From assembly GCF_949987515.2 (NCBI RefSeq), contig NC_082694.2, forward strand, positions 66,958,080 through 67,022,079: DNA of 64,000 nt. The letters are read 5' to 3'. This document shows positions 47,290 through 60,594 of the stretch, in pieces (positions within the stretch are counted from its first letter, which is position 1; each line of letters starts with the position of its first letter). The notes beneath the pieces are model-generated. The model was not told the origin of the DNA and did no database searches. It worked only from the letters and a program-made list of their open reading frames with translations. This DNA is from Delphinus delphis. Lineage: Eukaryota; Chordata; Mammalia; Artiodactyla; Delphinidae. The position numbers were made by a program, and so were the translations under genes.

Positions 47290-47479
47290 ACCCATGGTAT
47301 AGCATGGCCTCCTGAGGCCAGGCAAAACTGGCTTCAGTTTCAGATTCCATCATTTGCCCCTCTGAGCCTCAGTTGTTGCATATGTGAAACAGGATGGTAA
47401 TGCTTATCTCAGAGAGTCACTGCGAAATTATGTGGGTTAAGAGCCCAGCATGGTGCCTCGCCCTTGGAAGCTGCAGAAG

Positions 47480-47480
<1 letters not shown>
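47290..47480 (+). repeat. MIR SINE fossil
   Basis: CCCCTCTGAGCCTCAGTTGT, ATATGTGAAACAGGATGGTAATG and GAGCCCAGCATGGTGCC. Confidence 0.87.
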
Positions 47481-48537
<1,057 letters not shown>

Positions 48538-48929
48538 TAAAGAAGTTGTGAGTCTCAGCTTGTGATGTATGGCTTGTCGGGGAGGAAGTCTTTCTGTACC
48601 CTTAGTCTCCATTGATACCCAATTTAAGACCGTTTCCCCCAGGACTGGCTTCTCCAGACTGACAGCTGCCTTATGTATCCTGGAGGAAGCCAAGGGCTTT
48701 GTTGCTGCCATATCTCATCCCCCCAGCCTTTATATGTGTGGTATTCCTGACATCCCCTTACCAGTCATTAGATGTAATGCTTATTTGCATTTTGACTGTA
48801 GCTTTCTAGATACAGGGTTCTAACCCATGAGTGTTTCTAATAGTGATCTCTTGAAGAGAGGATTGTTATTATGAGGGTCTTCTGGGGCCCCTCAAGTGAT
48901 TTCCTTATGTTTAGGTACCTCCTTAAAAG

Positions 48930-49095
48930 TACCCAGACGTGTTCCTAGGTATTATTTTCAGTTCATTTGATTCTGCAATAACCTCAGAGGTAAGGAGGCC
49001 AAGTCCCATTCCATTTTTAAAGATGCAGAAATTGAGCATAATAAGATCATACAAAGTGGATTTTCTAACTACAAAAGCAGAATTCTTCCCTTCAC
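48930..49095 (-). repeat. Probable MIR fragment, antisense
   Basis: ATAACCTCAGAGGTAAGGAGG, TTTTTAAAGATGCAGAAATTGAG. Confidence 0.6.
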
Positions 49096-49269
49096 TTTTT
49101 CTCCTAGGGAGCTACCTACGCAGACTGCTAGGGTGAGGCCATATTTACATGGTGTAGCATTCCTCATCTTCCATGTTCATCCTAATAGCTCACAGGAGCT
49201 GGCCTCTGCAGAGGAAAGGGGTAGGTTTGGAGGAGAGCTGATGTATTTCAACTTGGACATTTTTTTCTT

Positions 49270-49390
49270 CTCTTGAACTCCTTTAGGGTGAACCCCATGA
49301 GGGCAGGCACAAATCTGTTTGCTCCCCACTTTATCCCATCACATAGAAGAAACTCAGAGGCTTGTGCATGATAAATGAATGCAGAGGTCT
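49270..49390 (+). mobile_element. L2 LINE 3' end, sense
   Basis: CTTGAACTCCTTTAGGGTGA, CCCATGAGGGCAGGCACAAA, CATGATAAATGAATGCAG. Confidence 0.75.
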
Positions 49391-49399
49391 TTAGGGATG

Positions 49400-51800
49400 G
49401 AACTCACTCATCAGGCCTGATTCAACTAAGTATTTATGAACCTGGTATACACTGAGCTCTAGATTCCCTTCTGGGAATATTTACCTATTCCCGCCACTCA
49501 GTCTCTGCCCCTGGGCCTGAGCTTTTTAAAGTGCACCTAACAGACCTTCCACCTGCTAGTGTCCCTCTTTCGTAGAGCAGTAAGTCTTGGTTCATATTAA
49601 TTGTACCTTCATTTCAAACTTAAAAAAATAAATGCATGAAAAACCCTAGGGCAGTTTAGAATTGTACTCTGCTGGGATGTTTTCTGCTATGCTGCTAAGC
49701 CTCCCCGGTTGCAGGGGAAGATCAGTAGTTGTCAGGAGATTCCAGATAAGAATTACTTCTTGATTTTATTTAAGCCAGACACTGAGTATCACCTTAGGAT
49801 AAGGGCAGGTGTTTATAAATAATTGAAATCTTGTCCTTTATACTGTTATTGCTTTGTAAAACCAGATTTGTGATAGAACCAGTCTTTGGATAACGTTTTT
49901 TGAATTTGCTCTCAAAGTCATTCAGTATCTACACAACTTCTATAAAATGTAGAATGTCCAAAACAGGCCGGTCTGCCTCCTGCATGACACAGAGGACATT
50001 TCATTTGTTCTCTCTGAAGCATCTAGAAAGAGATTTCAGGTTGAAAGGAGAAAACCACCAGAGCTTATTTAAACTGCTACATGCCCACTGCTTGGCTCTG
50101 ATACACCTGTTTCCTCTCCCTGGGCCTCACCTATCTCATGTATAAAATGAGGGTGGGGTGGCATGCTCCTTGGGCAAAGGAATAGATATGCAAGACTCCT
50201 AGGATTCCTTTCAAATGCTCCTTTTAGCCTAGAAGCCTCATGATTTCCCTTCTTGGCGGAGGAGGGAACCCAAACCATTGGTCAGGCCTTGCTGAAATGC
50301 TCAGTGAGGGTGCCAAAGTCAGCACCGTCATTGCTACCGAGTCACAGGGTGAGAATAGATGATTCTTGGTTGGTGGCTCCTTGACTGAGTGCGGTGGTAA
50401 TCTCAGAGCCTTTTCATCTCTTCCTATATTTAATTCAGCGGAGACTCATAAGGACCCACCTGTCCCCACCACCACCGGTGTGTGCCTGGTTCAGTGCCAG
50501 ATGTTAGAGGTGATACAGAAACAAACATAAGTGAGACTTGCTCCTGCTCTCTCAGAGCTTATTGTCCAGAGAAACAATCCTGTAGGGAGCTCAGCCCGTT
50601 GCCACAAAGAGCACCTCTGGGGCACTGAGGTTGAAGACTAGTCCTGAGACACACAGCAGAGCAAACTGAGACTCCTGTTCTCTTAAAGATGTTTGCGGGG
50701 CTCAGCCCATATCTCTCTATGAACCAAAGAGGCCAGCAGGCTCACTGGTGGCAAATCCACACCTTTCAACTGCCGCAAAAGACATTTTAAGAAATGTTAA
50801 CAACTTCATTAATTTTAAGACCTCAAACTTGGGCAGAGAAATTTGACTGGAAAATTGCCGCCTGAAGGGATAGTTCTTCAGACAGTGAGAAGTAACCAAG
50901 ACTCAGCAAGCCGATGCGGGCCCTGAGTGGTGGAGCTTGGTGCCTGGCTGGCTGTCTTCACCTGCGTTCTGGGGTGGAGGTGGGCGGGGACGTCCGGAGG
51001 GGGAGGTAGGAGAGGGCGGCAAAGGTAGGCATCAACAACCCGACCACAGGCATCATGATAGGCAGTGGCGGGCCATCCCTCTCAGGCAAGCTTGTCCAGT
51101 CCTGAATTGAGTATGGCTTTCTTTTCATGGGTGTTTTATGAGAAGAGATGAGGTGGAGAGAGACTAATAAGATTTACTCAACCCAGTCTGTAATTATCTG
51201 CTTGAGGAAAAAGTTTGACCTACCTTTTTGAAGTCTCCCCATATTTCTTCTAATTTACGTTGGGGCCTTTTATGTTGTGTAAAATATATTTTCTTCAATG
51301 GCATTTGGTATCAGATTCCAGCTCTTTCTTGTCTCTTGTCTTGAATGATGGGAGCCTGCTAATTTCATCATCAACAAGCAGAGCTGCACATTCTTCCCCC
51401 AAGGCTTTGAAGAAGCTGGGGGCGGGGGTGGGGGGACATCTAAAGAAAGAATTTGTTTCCTTTTATCATCCAGCTCTGATGCCTTAAGACTTATTTACAG
51501 GCTTGGCTAAAGGATTGGACTCCAACTCCCTACCCAGATAAAAACCTGTTTTATTTGGTAACTGCAGGTAGCTAAGAGATTGAGGCCACTGGGGGTTTTA
51601 ATCACTTTGAGTTCTAGAGCCACAGAAGCAGATGATATCCTGCCCACCTTTAATTCATGTTTGCCTATTCTGGGTGTATGAAGAATCAGATCACCTTTTA
51701 AAGTAGAATAACCAAAGTTTCTACCCAGATGAGGCAGAGAAAGAGGATTTTCATTTATTGGAAAAAAAAAAGTTTGATACTTTGCAAAACTCTTCCATGC
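49400..51800. other. Mostly unannotated stretch
   Basis: A weak MIR-like core at 50095-50160 and an antisense L2 scrap at 50480-50610 are the only repeats I can suggest. A CpG-containing GC-rich patch lies at 50915-51075. Confidence 0.5.
50480..50610 (-). mobile_element. L2 LINE 3' scrap, antisense
   Basis: TGCCTGGTTCAGTGCCAGAT, GATACAGAAACAAACATAAG, CTCAGAGCTTATTGTCCAG. Confidence 0.65.
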
Positions 51801-51809
51801 CCCCCTTTC

Positions 51810-51995
51810 TCACTTAAGCTTGTCATAAAATTGTGGTGAGTGAAAATTATTTTATATCCCACTTTTATAGAAATGTAAATTGAGGGCTGAAGACATTCAT
51901 TAACCGTGCTCCCAAGTTATGGAGCTGGTGAGCATTAGAGAAGACTGAACCCAGATTTTCTGACTTCAAGTCTAGTGCTCTTTCTACCACATCAA
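51810..51995 (-). repeat. MIR SINE fossil, antisense
   Basis: TGTCATAAAATTGTGGTGAG, GAACCCAGATTTTCTGACTTC, TAGTGCTCTTTCTACCACATC. Confidence 0.85.
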
Positions 51996-52238
51996 AAAGT
52001 TAATTCAAAGATGAAGTCCCCACTCTATGGAGAGGGCACTCATTCCCTGGACAACCTGGTGTTTGGACTGAATGACCAATCTGATATCCAAGATGTGGGC
52101 AGCTGTAGGACCAAGGCTTGGTGTCCCCAGATTGAGACTATCCCAGGTAGGCCAGGTAATTCACCTCATCCTAGACATGGATGTAGGCCCCCCCAGGCAC
52201 TATGGGCAGTCTTGCCTTCCCTACCATAGACTCTGGTC

Positions 52239-52668
52239 CCTGCTATGGGTTCAATATACCCCTAGTGTCCATGAATGTGGCCTTATTTTAAAATAGGGTC
52301 TTTGTAGATGCAATTAAGTTGAGTCCATACTGGATTAGAGTAGGCCCTAATCCAATATAACTGATGTCCTTATAAGAAGAGAAAACAGAGATACAGGCAT
52401 GACACATAGGATGAACACCATGTAAAAATGGAGGCAGAGATTAGAATGACGCATCTTCAAGCCAAGGAATGCCAAGGATTGCCAGCAACCACCAAAAGCT
52501 AGGGAAAGGCCTGGGACAGATCCTCCTAGAGCCATCAGAGCATGGTCCTGTTAACGTCTTGATCTCAGACTTCTGGCCTCCAAAGCTGTGAGAGAATAAA
52601 TTCCTGCTATTCGAAGCCACCCATTTTGTAGTGTTTTGTTATGACAGCCCTAGTAAACTAATGTAATC
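52239..52668 (+). mobile_element. MLT1-class solo LTR (ERVL-MaLR)
   Basis: TGCTATGGGTTCAATATACC, GGCCTTATTTTAAAATAGGGTC, CCTAATCCAATATAACTGATGTCC, CAAGGATTGCCAGCAACCACC, AGACTTCTGGCCTCCAAAGC and a right end CCTAGTAAACTAATGTAA. Full LTR order is preserved without internal viral genes. Confidence 0.93.
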
Positions 52669-52669
52669 C

Positions 52670-54035
52670 TTCATCCCTCCAGTCCTCCAGTGTCCAGAGC
52701 ACTGAATCCTGGAAAAGAAAGATTCCTCCTAAAATCTCAGCATCAGGGCACAACAAAGCCATTGTTGGACTTTAAATAAAAGTTCTATTAAAACTTTGTC
52801 TGCTTTCAAGCCCATTGGGACCCCCATCCAATTTAGGGACTGGTGCTTTTGGAAACAAAGAAAGATTAGACTTTTTAATTACTTCCCCTGCTGCTGCTAC
52901 CACCAACACCAGTCTTGTTAATGTATCAATTTCTCTGATTGAAAAGACTGGGTAAATTAAATCTCTCTCTCTCAAAAAAAAAAAAAAAATCAACCTACCA
53001 CAGAATCAAAAATGGAAAGCAAATAAGTCCTCCAGCCCCCCGTGGGATTTGCTTCATAGCTCTGGCAGGAAGTCAGTTTGATCACATTTCTGAAATTACT
53101 TATTTAATGTGGCTGGCCGTGATCTGCCATTCTGCCCTCAGAAGCCTGGTGTCAGTGAAAAGCAGCTCCACAAGGGAGCATCCCTTGTGGACCATTGTCA
53201 GGGCTGAAAGCTTTCTTACCAATTCCTCTGCCCTGATAGGCCAGGCCTTTTTGTGTTCTCTTCCCAGCCCTGTTCCACTGAGCTGGGAAGTCAAGTTCAT
53301 TCCTAGCCCTTGCCTCTGTATTTTTATCTACAACATGGTAAGCACAAGGCTCTGCACGTATTCACCAAAAAGGCTGAGTCCCAAAGGGGACAGCAGTGCC
53401 AGCAGTCATACAAGACCGAGGGCAGGGAACATCTGTTACCCTGAGGACCAGTGACCTGCTGGGAACCAATGAACTCAGTCTGTGGAAATCAAGTGAAAAG
53501 CAGTTGGCTCAGGTGTTTCAAGGAGATACTTGTTTAAAATGCTCCACTGGATCACATTCCTTGCCTTTAAAATAAAGACATATAGACCCACTCAATAAAT
53601 AACAACAATTTATCTCTGTGTTAATGGCAGACTGAGTGAGGAGAAACGGAAAGGAAACAAGTCAGATTAAAAGATAATAAAAGAATGATTAACTAACTGA
53701 CACAAAAGCAAGAAAAAGAAGTCAAAAGAGATCCATTTAAAATGACTGTCACAGACAGGGAAAGGAATTGACAAAAGGGAAAGAGAGAGATGAATGGGGG
53801 AACAGAGACAGAGACACACCAACAGATAGACAATGTGGAAAGGATCACTCAGGGTTGTGTGGTCTCCTGGCCTTGTATTCTTTCTCCTATTAACATGATC
53901 TCAGCTCTCACACCTGGGCAGGTGGCTCCCTAAAGCTTGCTCCAATCTTGAGCAACCTCCTCCTGAGGGTTGTTTCTGCATCCCTACCTATCTGCCTGCA
54001 TCATTTCCCCCTTAGTGTCCCAGAGAATGAGGTAA
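52670..54035. other. Unannotated stretch
   Basis: A 16-base A run follows a TC-rich stretch at 52964-52989. The 171-codon open frame at 52939-53454 begins across this A run and has no recognisable similarity. Confidence 0.5.
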
Positions 54036-54039
54036 TGTA

Positions 54040-55030
54040 TATAAACATTCTTTGAGCACCAACTGTATGCCTGGCTCTGCTCTAGACATGGCCATGATAA
54101 ATACAAATAGTACAAGGAGCTCTTGAGGAAGAGGCAGACATGCCTGCTGTATGACAGGTGCAGTAACAGAGGCGTGGCCAAAGCTCCCTGAAACACAGGG
54201 AGGGAAAGACAGTTCTGCGGAGGACTTAGGAAGGCAGATGTTCTGGAGACAGAGACTGCTGAGCTGGGCCTTGGACCCCAGGCACCACTGAGATCAGTGA
54301 GAAGGGCTTTCCAGGCAGAGGGAATGCATGTGCAAAATGGTGTCCAGGAACAGGTCAAGCCCAGTGACACAGGGTAAAGATGGTCTGGGAGAGATGAGCC
54401 TGGAGAAACAGTTAATTCTGGGTGTACTAAGGGTTTAGATATGATCTTACATGTGAAGCATAGGTTGGAAAAGGAAGGGCAGGAGGGGAACCTGGGAGAG
54501 ATTCTGGCTATAAGGTGAGAATGACTTGGTTGCCCACGTGGGAGAGTCCAGCTTGAGTAATTGAATAGATGGAGATCCCATTATCAGAGTAGGGAGGAGG
54601 AGAAACATTTGGCAAGGAGGGATGGTGACCGCGACGTCTAGAGGGAGAGGAGAAGATGGTGAGATCTTTGTTGAACAAGTTACATTTGAAGTGCGTTCAG
54701 GACATGCAAGTGAAGAAGGCCAGTAGAGAGTTGTAAATCCATGCCTTGGCTTTGAGGAGAGGGGTGTGATAGAGAATTATTAGCATAGGCTATGGTTGAG
54801 ACTGTGATTGGAGGTTGAAGACTCAGAAAGGATACAGAAAGTTGCATTTAAGAAGTAAACAGAAGAGGAGCATGACAAACAGAGATGAAGAAATAGGAAA
54901 GATAGGAGGAGAACCAGAAGGTGGAATAGCCACAGAAACCAAACGGGTAAAGAATTTTACATGTGGGAGTCACCAACAGTGTCGAAGCCACCCAACGAAC
55001 AAGGACTGTGAGAAGGCCTTTCCTCACTCT
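54040..55030 (-). mobile_element. Long antisense L2 LINE fragment
   Basis: AACATTCTTTGAGCACCAAC, GAGCTGGGCCTTGGACC, TTTCCAGGCAGAGGGAATGC, ACAAGTTACATTTGAAGTGCG, ATTAGCATAGGCTATGGTTGA and CAACAGTGTCGAAGCC follow the reverse strand of L2 for almost 1 kb. Confidence 0.85.
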
Positions 55031-55134
55031 GGTAAATACCCTTTCTGTTTTACATACCTCCTCCTTCCCCCATGTTTCCTTCTTTCTCATTCCATTTTGT
55101 CCACAGTTAATTTGTTTTTCCTTCCCTTGAACCT

Positions 55135-55260
55135 GTCTCCCTAGATTCTACCTGCTCTAGCTTGCAAGGCCCAGCTCAGTCCCTGCTTCTATCTCAGAGC
55201 TTTTCCTGAGTACCCAGGGTGCCCTGAGTCTCTTTCGCCTTGGAATTTTTCTTATGGAAA
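55135..55260 (+). mobile_element. Probable L2 scrap, sense
   Basis: CTTGCAAGGCCCAGCTCAGTCC and GAGCTTTTCCTGAGTACCC resemble part of the L2 3' region. Confidence 0.5.
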
Positions 55261-56180
55261 AAGTTGATGGAATTTTTTGTAACACTAGGGTGGTATCATC
55301 CCCCTCTTGAAATCTGAGAACATTCTGACTGTTTCCCAAACATCCCGAATTCTCCAAGAATCCCACTGTGTGACACCAACTCCACAAAACCCTGGACTCC
55401 CCAGATGTTTCTTATGACTCAAGTTACTTTCCTAGTTTGTATTTCATCCTTTTTATGGCCCAAGTGTAAACTAGGTCATATAATAAAGCAATCATGGATG
55501 AGTCTAATTTATCCAACCCAAGGTAGAGAAGATGATAAATGTCACTTTTATCTATCTATCTATCTATCTAATCTACCATCTATCTATCGTATATCCACTC
55601 ATCCAATGGGTGTCTACAGTTTGCCAAGCTCTTTGCTCCTGCCCCTCATAGAGATTCTAGCCTAGTTCACTTTTATCATAGGCCTAAGATGGTCCTAAAT
55701 GTCCATCTGAATGGTGCTGCTTAAATACTTGTCTGATTGTTTTGTATATATGTGCAATACCCCTGGGTCTGATGGACCATCAAACCTAATAGGAAGGTTT
55801 ACTTGGGAAATAAGGCTTTTAAGCCTGTGGCATTTGTCAAGACTTCTAGAAATGTATGCCCAAATGAGGACATTTTACTGTATGTAAATTTCAAAATAAA
55901 TAATCAAACATTAAAAAAATAAAATAAAATCCTTATTCATTCTTTAAAAAAAAGAGATAGTCTGCCTGTTATATTTAGTAGAGCTTCTTTTTGGAAACCA
56001 TATAGTGAGCATTCACACCCCACAGCTGGTGACCAAATTAACCCCAAATTAGAACAACCTGCAAGGTTGTAGACCTCACTGTTCCCATTTTTCTCACTAA
56101 GGAAGGTTATATAATGTCTTTCCACAGCACTTTGCATGTCTGATGTCACACTTTTCTTCATATCTTAGTTATGTGTGGCC
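55260..56180. other. Unannotated stretch with a tetranucleotide repeat
   Basis: No confident repeat other than the TATC tract at 55549-55590. A-rich sequence occurs at 55890-55955. Confidence 0.5.
55549..55590 (+). repeat. (TATC)n microsatellite, interrupted
   Basis: Five TATC units, an interruption (TAATCTACC), then further ATCT units. Confidence 0.95.
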
Positions 56181-56184
56181 CTGA

Positions 56185-56322
56185 ATCATCATGATTCCTA
56201 GACTGTAAGCTCTTAGAGGTCAAGTAATCTGCATCTTGTTTCCTTTGCATCCCCAGTACTTACGCCAGTATTTTGTACTTGGTTGGGTTCTTAGTAAACA
56301 TACACTAGATGAAATTGCAACA
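56185..56322 (+). mobile_element. L2 LINE 3' end, sense
   Basis: CTAGACTGTAAGCTCTTAGAGG, TTGCATCCCCAGTACTTACG, TTCTTAGTAAACATACACTAGATG. Confidence 0.85.
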
Positions 56323-56568
56323 TTTGCTGAACAATCCAGGGGCAAACTAGGAGTATACTCGAGTCTCTCAATTCCCAATCTGGAGCTTTTCTGCCCCTGA
56401 GGATCTCTATTTTAGTAAAAGGTATGGATGTTCCCATAAACGCTCTTATTCCTAATGTCATATTAATTGGTTTCAGAACAGACGTGTGTAAGGGGAGAAC
56501 AGTTCCTGGCCTGGGCATATTTTCATTTAGAAGTCAAAGCTGTGTCTTTAACTACTTTGGGCAGGTTG

Positions 56569-56594
56569 TTTTTGTTTGTTTGTTTGTTTGTTTT
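56569..56594 (+). repeat. (TTTG)n simple repeat
   Basis: About six TTTG units. Confidence 0.93.
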
Positions 56595-56924
56595 CCCCTC
56601 AATCTAAAACATATTTAGCAGACATGAGTGAGCTGGGAAATTTTTGTTTTGACAGCTTTGGGACATCTGAGACATTGTATACAGAGCATTTCTAACCAGT
56701 CTAGAAAGACATGTGTCCAAAACATATGCGGGAAAATGACTGATCAAGAGTGAGAAAAATGAGAGCAAATCCTCTTAAAATGAAATGTTTTGTCAAGAAC
56801 AATCTCAGGTGCAAAACTTCATGTCAGAAGAACCCTCAGATTAACAAGACTTTAACCCGCCCATTTGAGTAGATGCCTAGAATAATTTGGTCTGTGAGAA
56901 ATTCATGGAGATTGTGAGCTGTCA

Positions 56925-57080
56925 GGGCCCACAGCAGTCTGGTCAAACAGCCTCATCTTACAGCTGAGGAAACGAGGCGCAGAGAGGTCAGTGATCTGCC
57001 CAGGGCTAGTGGCAGAGCTGAGATTCACACTCAGGCTGCCCGCTTGGCAGAGCCCCCATCTAACCCTCCACAGCAGACAC
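56925..57080 (-). repeat. MIR/MIR3-like fossil, antisense
   Basis: CATCTTACAGCTGAGGAAACGAGGCGCAGAGAGG, GTGATCTGCCCAGGGCTAG, GCAGAGCTGAGATTCACACTC. Confidence 0.87.
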
Positions 57081-57259
57081 GTGGGTGATGGCTCATATTT
57101 CCTCAGTACTTGGGCTGCAGAGAATTTCCTCACATGTTACTTCTGAGCGTTGCTTTACTCATATCATCACTTTGATTCCTTCGATCTCTGTCAGCTCAGC
57201 GGGTTCATGCTGCCCTAAGGGTTGCATCAGTGTAGGGTCCGTACCATCCCGGTGTGGGT

Positions 57260-57372
57260 AAAGTCACATCCAGGCTCAGGCTACTTGCCTCACCATCACC
57301 TGGAGAGCTTCTTAAAAACAAGATTCTGGGGCCTGGGGACTGTAGGATTAGGTTTGGGAACCACAGGTCTTT
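57260..57372 (+). mobile_element. MER5A-like hAT MITE, internally deleted
   Basis: CACCATCACCTGGAGAGCTTCTTAAAAACA, ATTCTGGGGCCTGG and a right end GGTTTGGGAACCACAG. Confidence 0.75.
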
Positions 57373-57464
57373 CATTCACCTCCTAGTTGCCTATTTGAAT
57401 CTCCTCTGTGACATCCAAGCAAGACATATCCCAGCCTCTGTTTGAACAGTGGGGAAGAAACTCA

Positions 57465-57680
57465 AGTTGGGATTGAGTTGTGGAATTCATTGCCAGCTCT
57501 GGTTCTTATGAGTGTTATTACCTTCAGTGACTCAAGCCACTCTCTTTGATTCTGATTGTCATCTGAAAAATGGGAATGGTCATGATTCCTAATTGACAGC
57601 ATTACTGTCAGGACTGACTATAAGGATAGAGTTCCATGTGCTGGAGCACAGGTGCCTCACTAATGCTCTCTGAAGAGGAA
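57465..57680 (+). repeat. MIR SINE fossil
   Basis: GATTCTGATTGTCATCTGAAAAATGGGAATG then CAGCATTACTGTCAGGACTG. Confidence 0.7.
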
Positions 57681-57954
57681 TCAGACCCACTCCAGTGAGA
57701 AGCCAATAGCCTGCATTTTGGTGGCATGGCTCTATTTGCTAGAAAATATTTCCTTAACTTTCTTTAAGTCCCTAACTTTGTCCTCTGGGACCTGAAAGCA
57801 CTTTACCTTTAACCATGATACTATCTGAGCTGGAATTTAATGCTATGCAGTCCAGCTTCAAAATTCATACAACTACATAAAAATAAGCAATACTAGTTAC
57901 CCACCTCCCTGGAATAACCTCATTCCTTCCTCTATTCTTAACAAACTTCCTAGC

Positions 57955-58080
57955 TAAACCTCTATCATCTGTCAAAATCCTTCCATCCTTCAAGATGCAG
58001 CCCAAAAGTTGCCTTCTCCCTGAGCCTGTGATCCTTCAGGCAGAAGGTCTCTCTTGTTCTGTGTCCTCCTGGCTTCACCA
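57955..58080 (+). mobile_element. L2 LINE fragment, sense
   Basis: CATCCTTCAAGATGCAGCCC, AAGTTGCCTTCTCCCTGAGCCTGTGATCC. Confidence 0.7.
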
Positions 58081-58499
58081 GGTCTGCTTACCGTGAGAGC
58101 CAGGCGTGAGTAAGTCCATCTCTCCCACTAGATTGGGAGTTTCTGAAGGTCACAGGGTTTGTACTAGGGAAGCCTGTGTTTTGAGATTGGCATCAGGGAG
58201 GAACCTCATGTTCACCTCCAACACTCAGGAGATCCTCACCAGAAGAGACAGAAGAGTAAGTGGGGAGGACCGTCTTGCATGTTCTGAGGTCAAGGCTTCC
58301 CAAGACCTTTTCTGGTTATTGGGGCTACCACACTACTCAGAGCTCTCCTCCAACCATCTGGTTTCAGGAATGATCTCATCTGGGTGGATGTCATGCTGAG
58401 CAGTGTACAAATTACCAAGGTTTTCACCATGCTCTCTGGAGCTGGCCTCATTCTCTTAGAGGTACCATGTTCTGCATAAATGCTTCCTGGAAATTGTAG

Positions 58500-58675
58500 G
58501 CAGAAAACTGGACTGGAAGTCCAATCTGGATTTTGGTCTTAGCTTTCTGCTTCTCCAGGCCCTAGGCCATTCCACTTTGGCCAAGTCACTTCACCTTCCT
58601 GAGCCTCAGTTTTCCCATCTATAAAATGAGGAGGCTGTTAACTTCAGAAGTCTAATTATTTTCAATTTTCTGTTC
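58500..58675 (+). repeat. MIR SINE fossil
   Basis: CTTTGGCCAAGTCACTTCACC, TTCCTGAGCCTCAGTTTTCCC, ATCTATAAAATGAGGAGGC. Confidence 0.92.
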
Positions 58676-58679
58676 TGGG

Positions 58680-59280
58680 ATGAAGAGCCAAGTCCCATTT
58701 CTTCAATCTGTAACATTGTTATGTCCACAGATAAGAGAAATGAGAATTGAGCTTTCTGTGCCAATCTCCCACCATTGTGAACATGCATGCACACACATCC
58801 TTTTCTGAGATTGTCTTCCGAGGCTGCATTTATATAATTAATTGATTGAAGGAGACTTGGCCCTTCTTTGCTGCAGCTTGATTATAAGTGAGCTAAACAG
58901 ATGTCTTGAATTGGGCAATTGGTTCCCAGATGCATTGTAGGGGGCAAGCGGTGGGAAAGAATTGAATGATTTCAGTTCTGGGACACCACGACAAATGAAC
59001 AGTGGTTGGTGGGAGGGGGGCAGACGGGGGGCAGGTCTTACAAAGTGTGTGACAAGATGTTGATGGCAGCTGGTGGATTAACATCAAAGGTGATTGGTGG
59101 GCTAAGTGCTCCTTTAGGAGATAACCCAGAAAGGGGGAGTGGAAGTCTCTAATCATCTGAGCCTGAGCTAGAAGTCAGGAATCTTGGGATTCTGCTGACC
59201 AGCTGGCTAGAACCAAGTTAGAGCGCTTGCTTCAGCCATCTGTCCAAAGGGGAAATTGGTCTTAGAATGGTGGAGATGGA
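58680..59280. other. Unannotated stretch
   Basis: No recognised repeat or gene; G-rich around 59010-59035. Confidence 0.5.
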
Positions 59281-59284
59281 TGAG

Positions 59285-59428
59285 ACTCATCTCATTCCAC
59301 TACTTTATTTTTCAGATGAGGAAACTGAGGCCTAGAGAGGTTAAGGGACTAGCTTGAAGTAACACCTCAGAGCCAGGGCTAGAACCTAGATCTTCTTACT
59401 CAAGGTCTAGCATGACTTCACTTCCAAA
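59285..59428 (-). repeat. MIR/MIR3-like fossil, antisense
   Basis: TTTTTCAGATGAGGAAACTGAGGCCTAGAGAGGTTAAGGG is an almost unmutated inverted MIR core. Confidence 0.92.
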
Positions 59429-59589
59429 GGGAAGCTTGATCAGCACATCAAAAAACAAAGATTGAGTGAGGAGCTTCAACAAAGTTTGACATAGGCAAAG
59501 TTCTGCCTTCAGTGCTGGACATGCCTTTTATCTCCCCTCTGTCGTGGCTGAGCCTGGAGCCACCTGGAGAGCAAGAGCAATGACTGCCA

Positions 59590-59820
59590 TCACTTAGTAA
59601 TAATCGAACGATGTGCAAGTCCCCACGCCAGGTGCTTGATGTGTGTATTGCATTTAATCCTCCTCACGGTTTCCTGAGGTGGCCCCTGTTTTAATCCCTA
59701 TTTTAAAGTGAAAAAATTGAGCCACAGGGAGATTAAATAATTTGCCCTGGGATAACACAGCTAGTAAGTGACAGAGCCAAGCTTTCACCTTGAGCAGCCA
59801 AACCGCACGCAGGATCTATG
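59590..59820 (-). repeat. MIR SINE fossil, antisense
   Basis: GCATTTAATCCTCCTCACGG, TGAAAAAATTGAGCCACAGGGAG and ACACAGCTAGTAAGTGACAGAGCC. Confidence 0.93.
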
Positions 59821-60034
59821 CTTCTGTTTATCCCCCAGACACCCTGGTGCCCCTCTGAGGTTTTGATACAAGACAGGGCAAGGGAGGAGGGTATCTGTTC
59901 TGGATAGCATCTCCCTGAGTCCTCCAAGCTCAAGTCAGTTCAGCTCATCTCCAGGTTCCTGGTGGTAAACCTGAGGCACAGGGAGATCAAGTGATGTTGA
60001 TGTGTTCTGCAGCACAGGCCCTAGGTGGTAAGGA

Positions 60035-60240
60035 TATCCACATATAGTATCTCACTGGTAAGAGAGCACTTCCACATTCGTTACCGTATTTGATTGTCAC
60101 AGCAGATATTATTATTATTTTTATCAACATCATTACTGTGATAATTCTCTCTGGTTTATCCATGAGGAAATCCAGACTCAAGTGGTTAAATAAATTGCCC
60201 AAAAGCACAAGGCTGATTGGCCCAGAGCCGGAAGAGTTTC
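60035..60240 (-). repeat. MIR SINE fossil, antisense
   Basis: CAGCAGATATTATTATTATTTTT, TATCCATGAGGAAATCCAGACTC, AAATAAATTGCCCAAAAGCACAAGGC. Confidence 0.85.
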
Positions 60241-60590
60241 CAAGAATACTCTAGTGATCTTCCCCTTTCACTCCTAGGCCACCCTTTTTCCTCCCTTTGT
60301 TCTCACTGTAGCTTCTGGCCTGTGCACAGACTTGCTCTCCAGCAGGAGATTCCAGCAACCATCAAAAAGCAGCTTGTTGGCAGAAGAGGACATTTAGGAT
60401 GAAAGAAGCCAGAAAGCCTTATTGGAGATTATCTGAGCCATCAAATCATTGGGAAATGGTTGAAACCTAGCCATGTATGTTTTTGCCAGCTTATTCCAGA
60501 AAAACACAGTATAGATTTTTTAGAATTTTAATAATTATTTAAGGTATTGTTTTGTTTGTTTTTTACCCACAGCTTTGAATGAAAATAGTA
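60240..60590. other. Unannotated stretch
   Basis: No recognised repeat or gene; AT-rich from about 60515. Confidence 0.5.
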
Positions 60591-60594
60591 AAAA

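Noticed and set aside
52939..53454. 171-codon open frame
   Set aside because: Its start lies just before an A16 run, there is no recognisable domain, and about one open frame of this length is expected by chance in 64 kb.
54815..55144. Frame with a zinc-finger-like stretch (KDCEKAFPHSGKYPF)
   Set aside because: Most of it lies in an antisense L2 fossil, and the cysteine/histidine spacing of a C2H2 finger is not present.
55549..55590. TATC repeat as a regulatory array
   Set aside because: An ordinary interrupted tetranucleotide microsatellite explains it.
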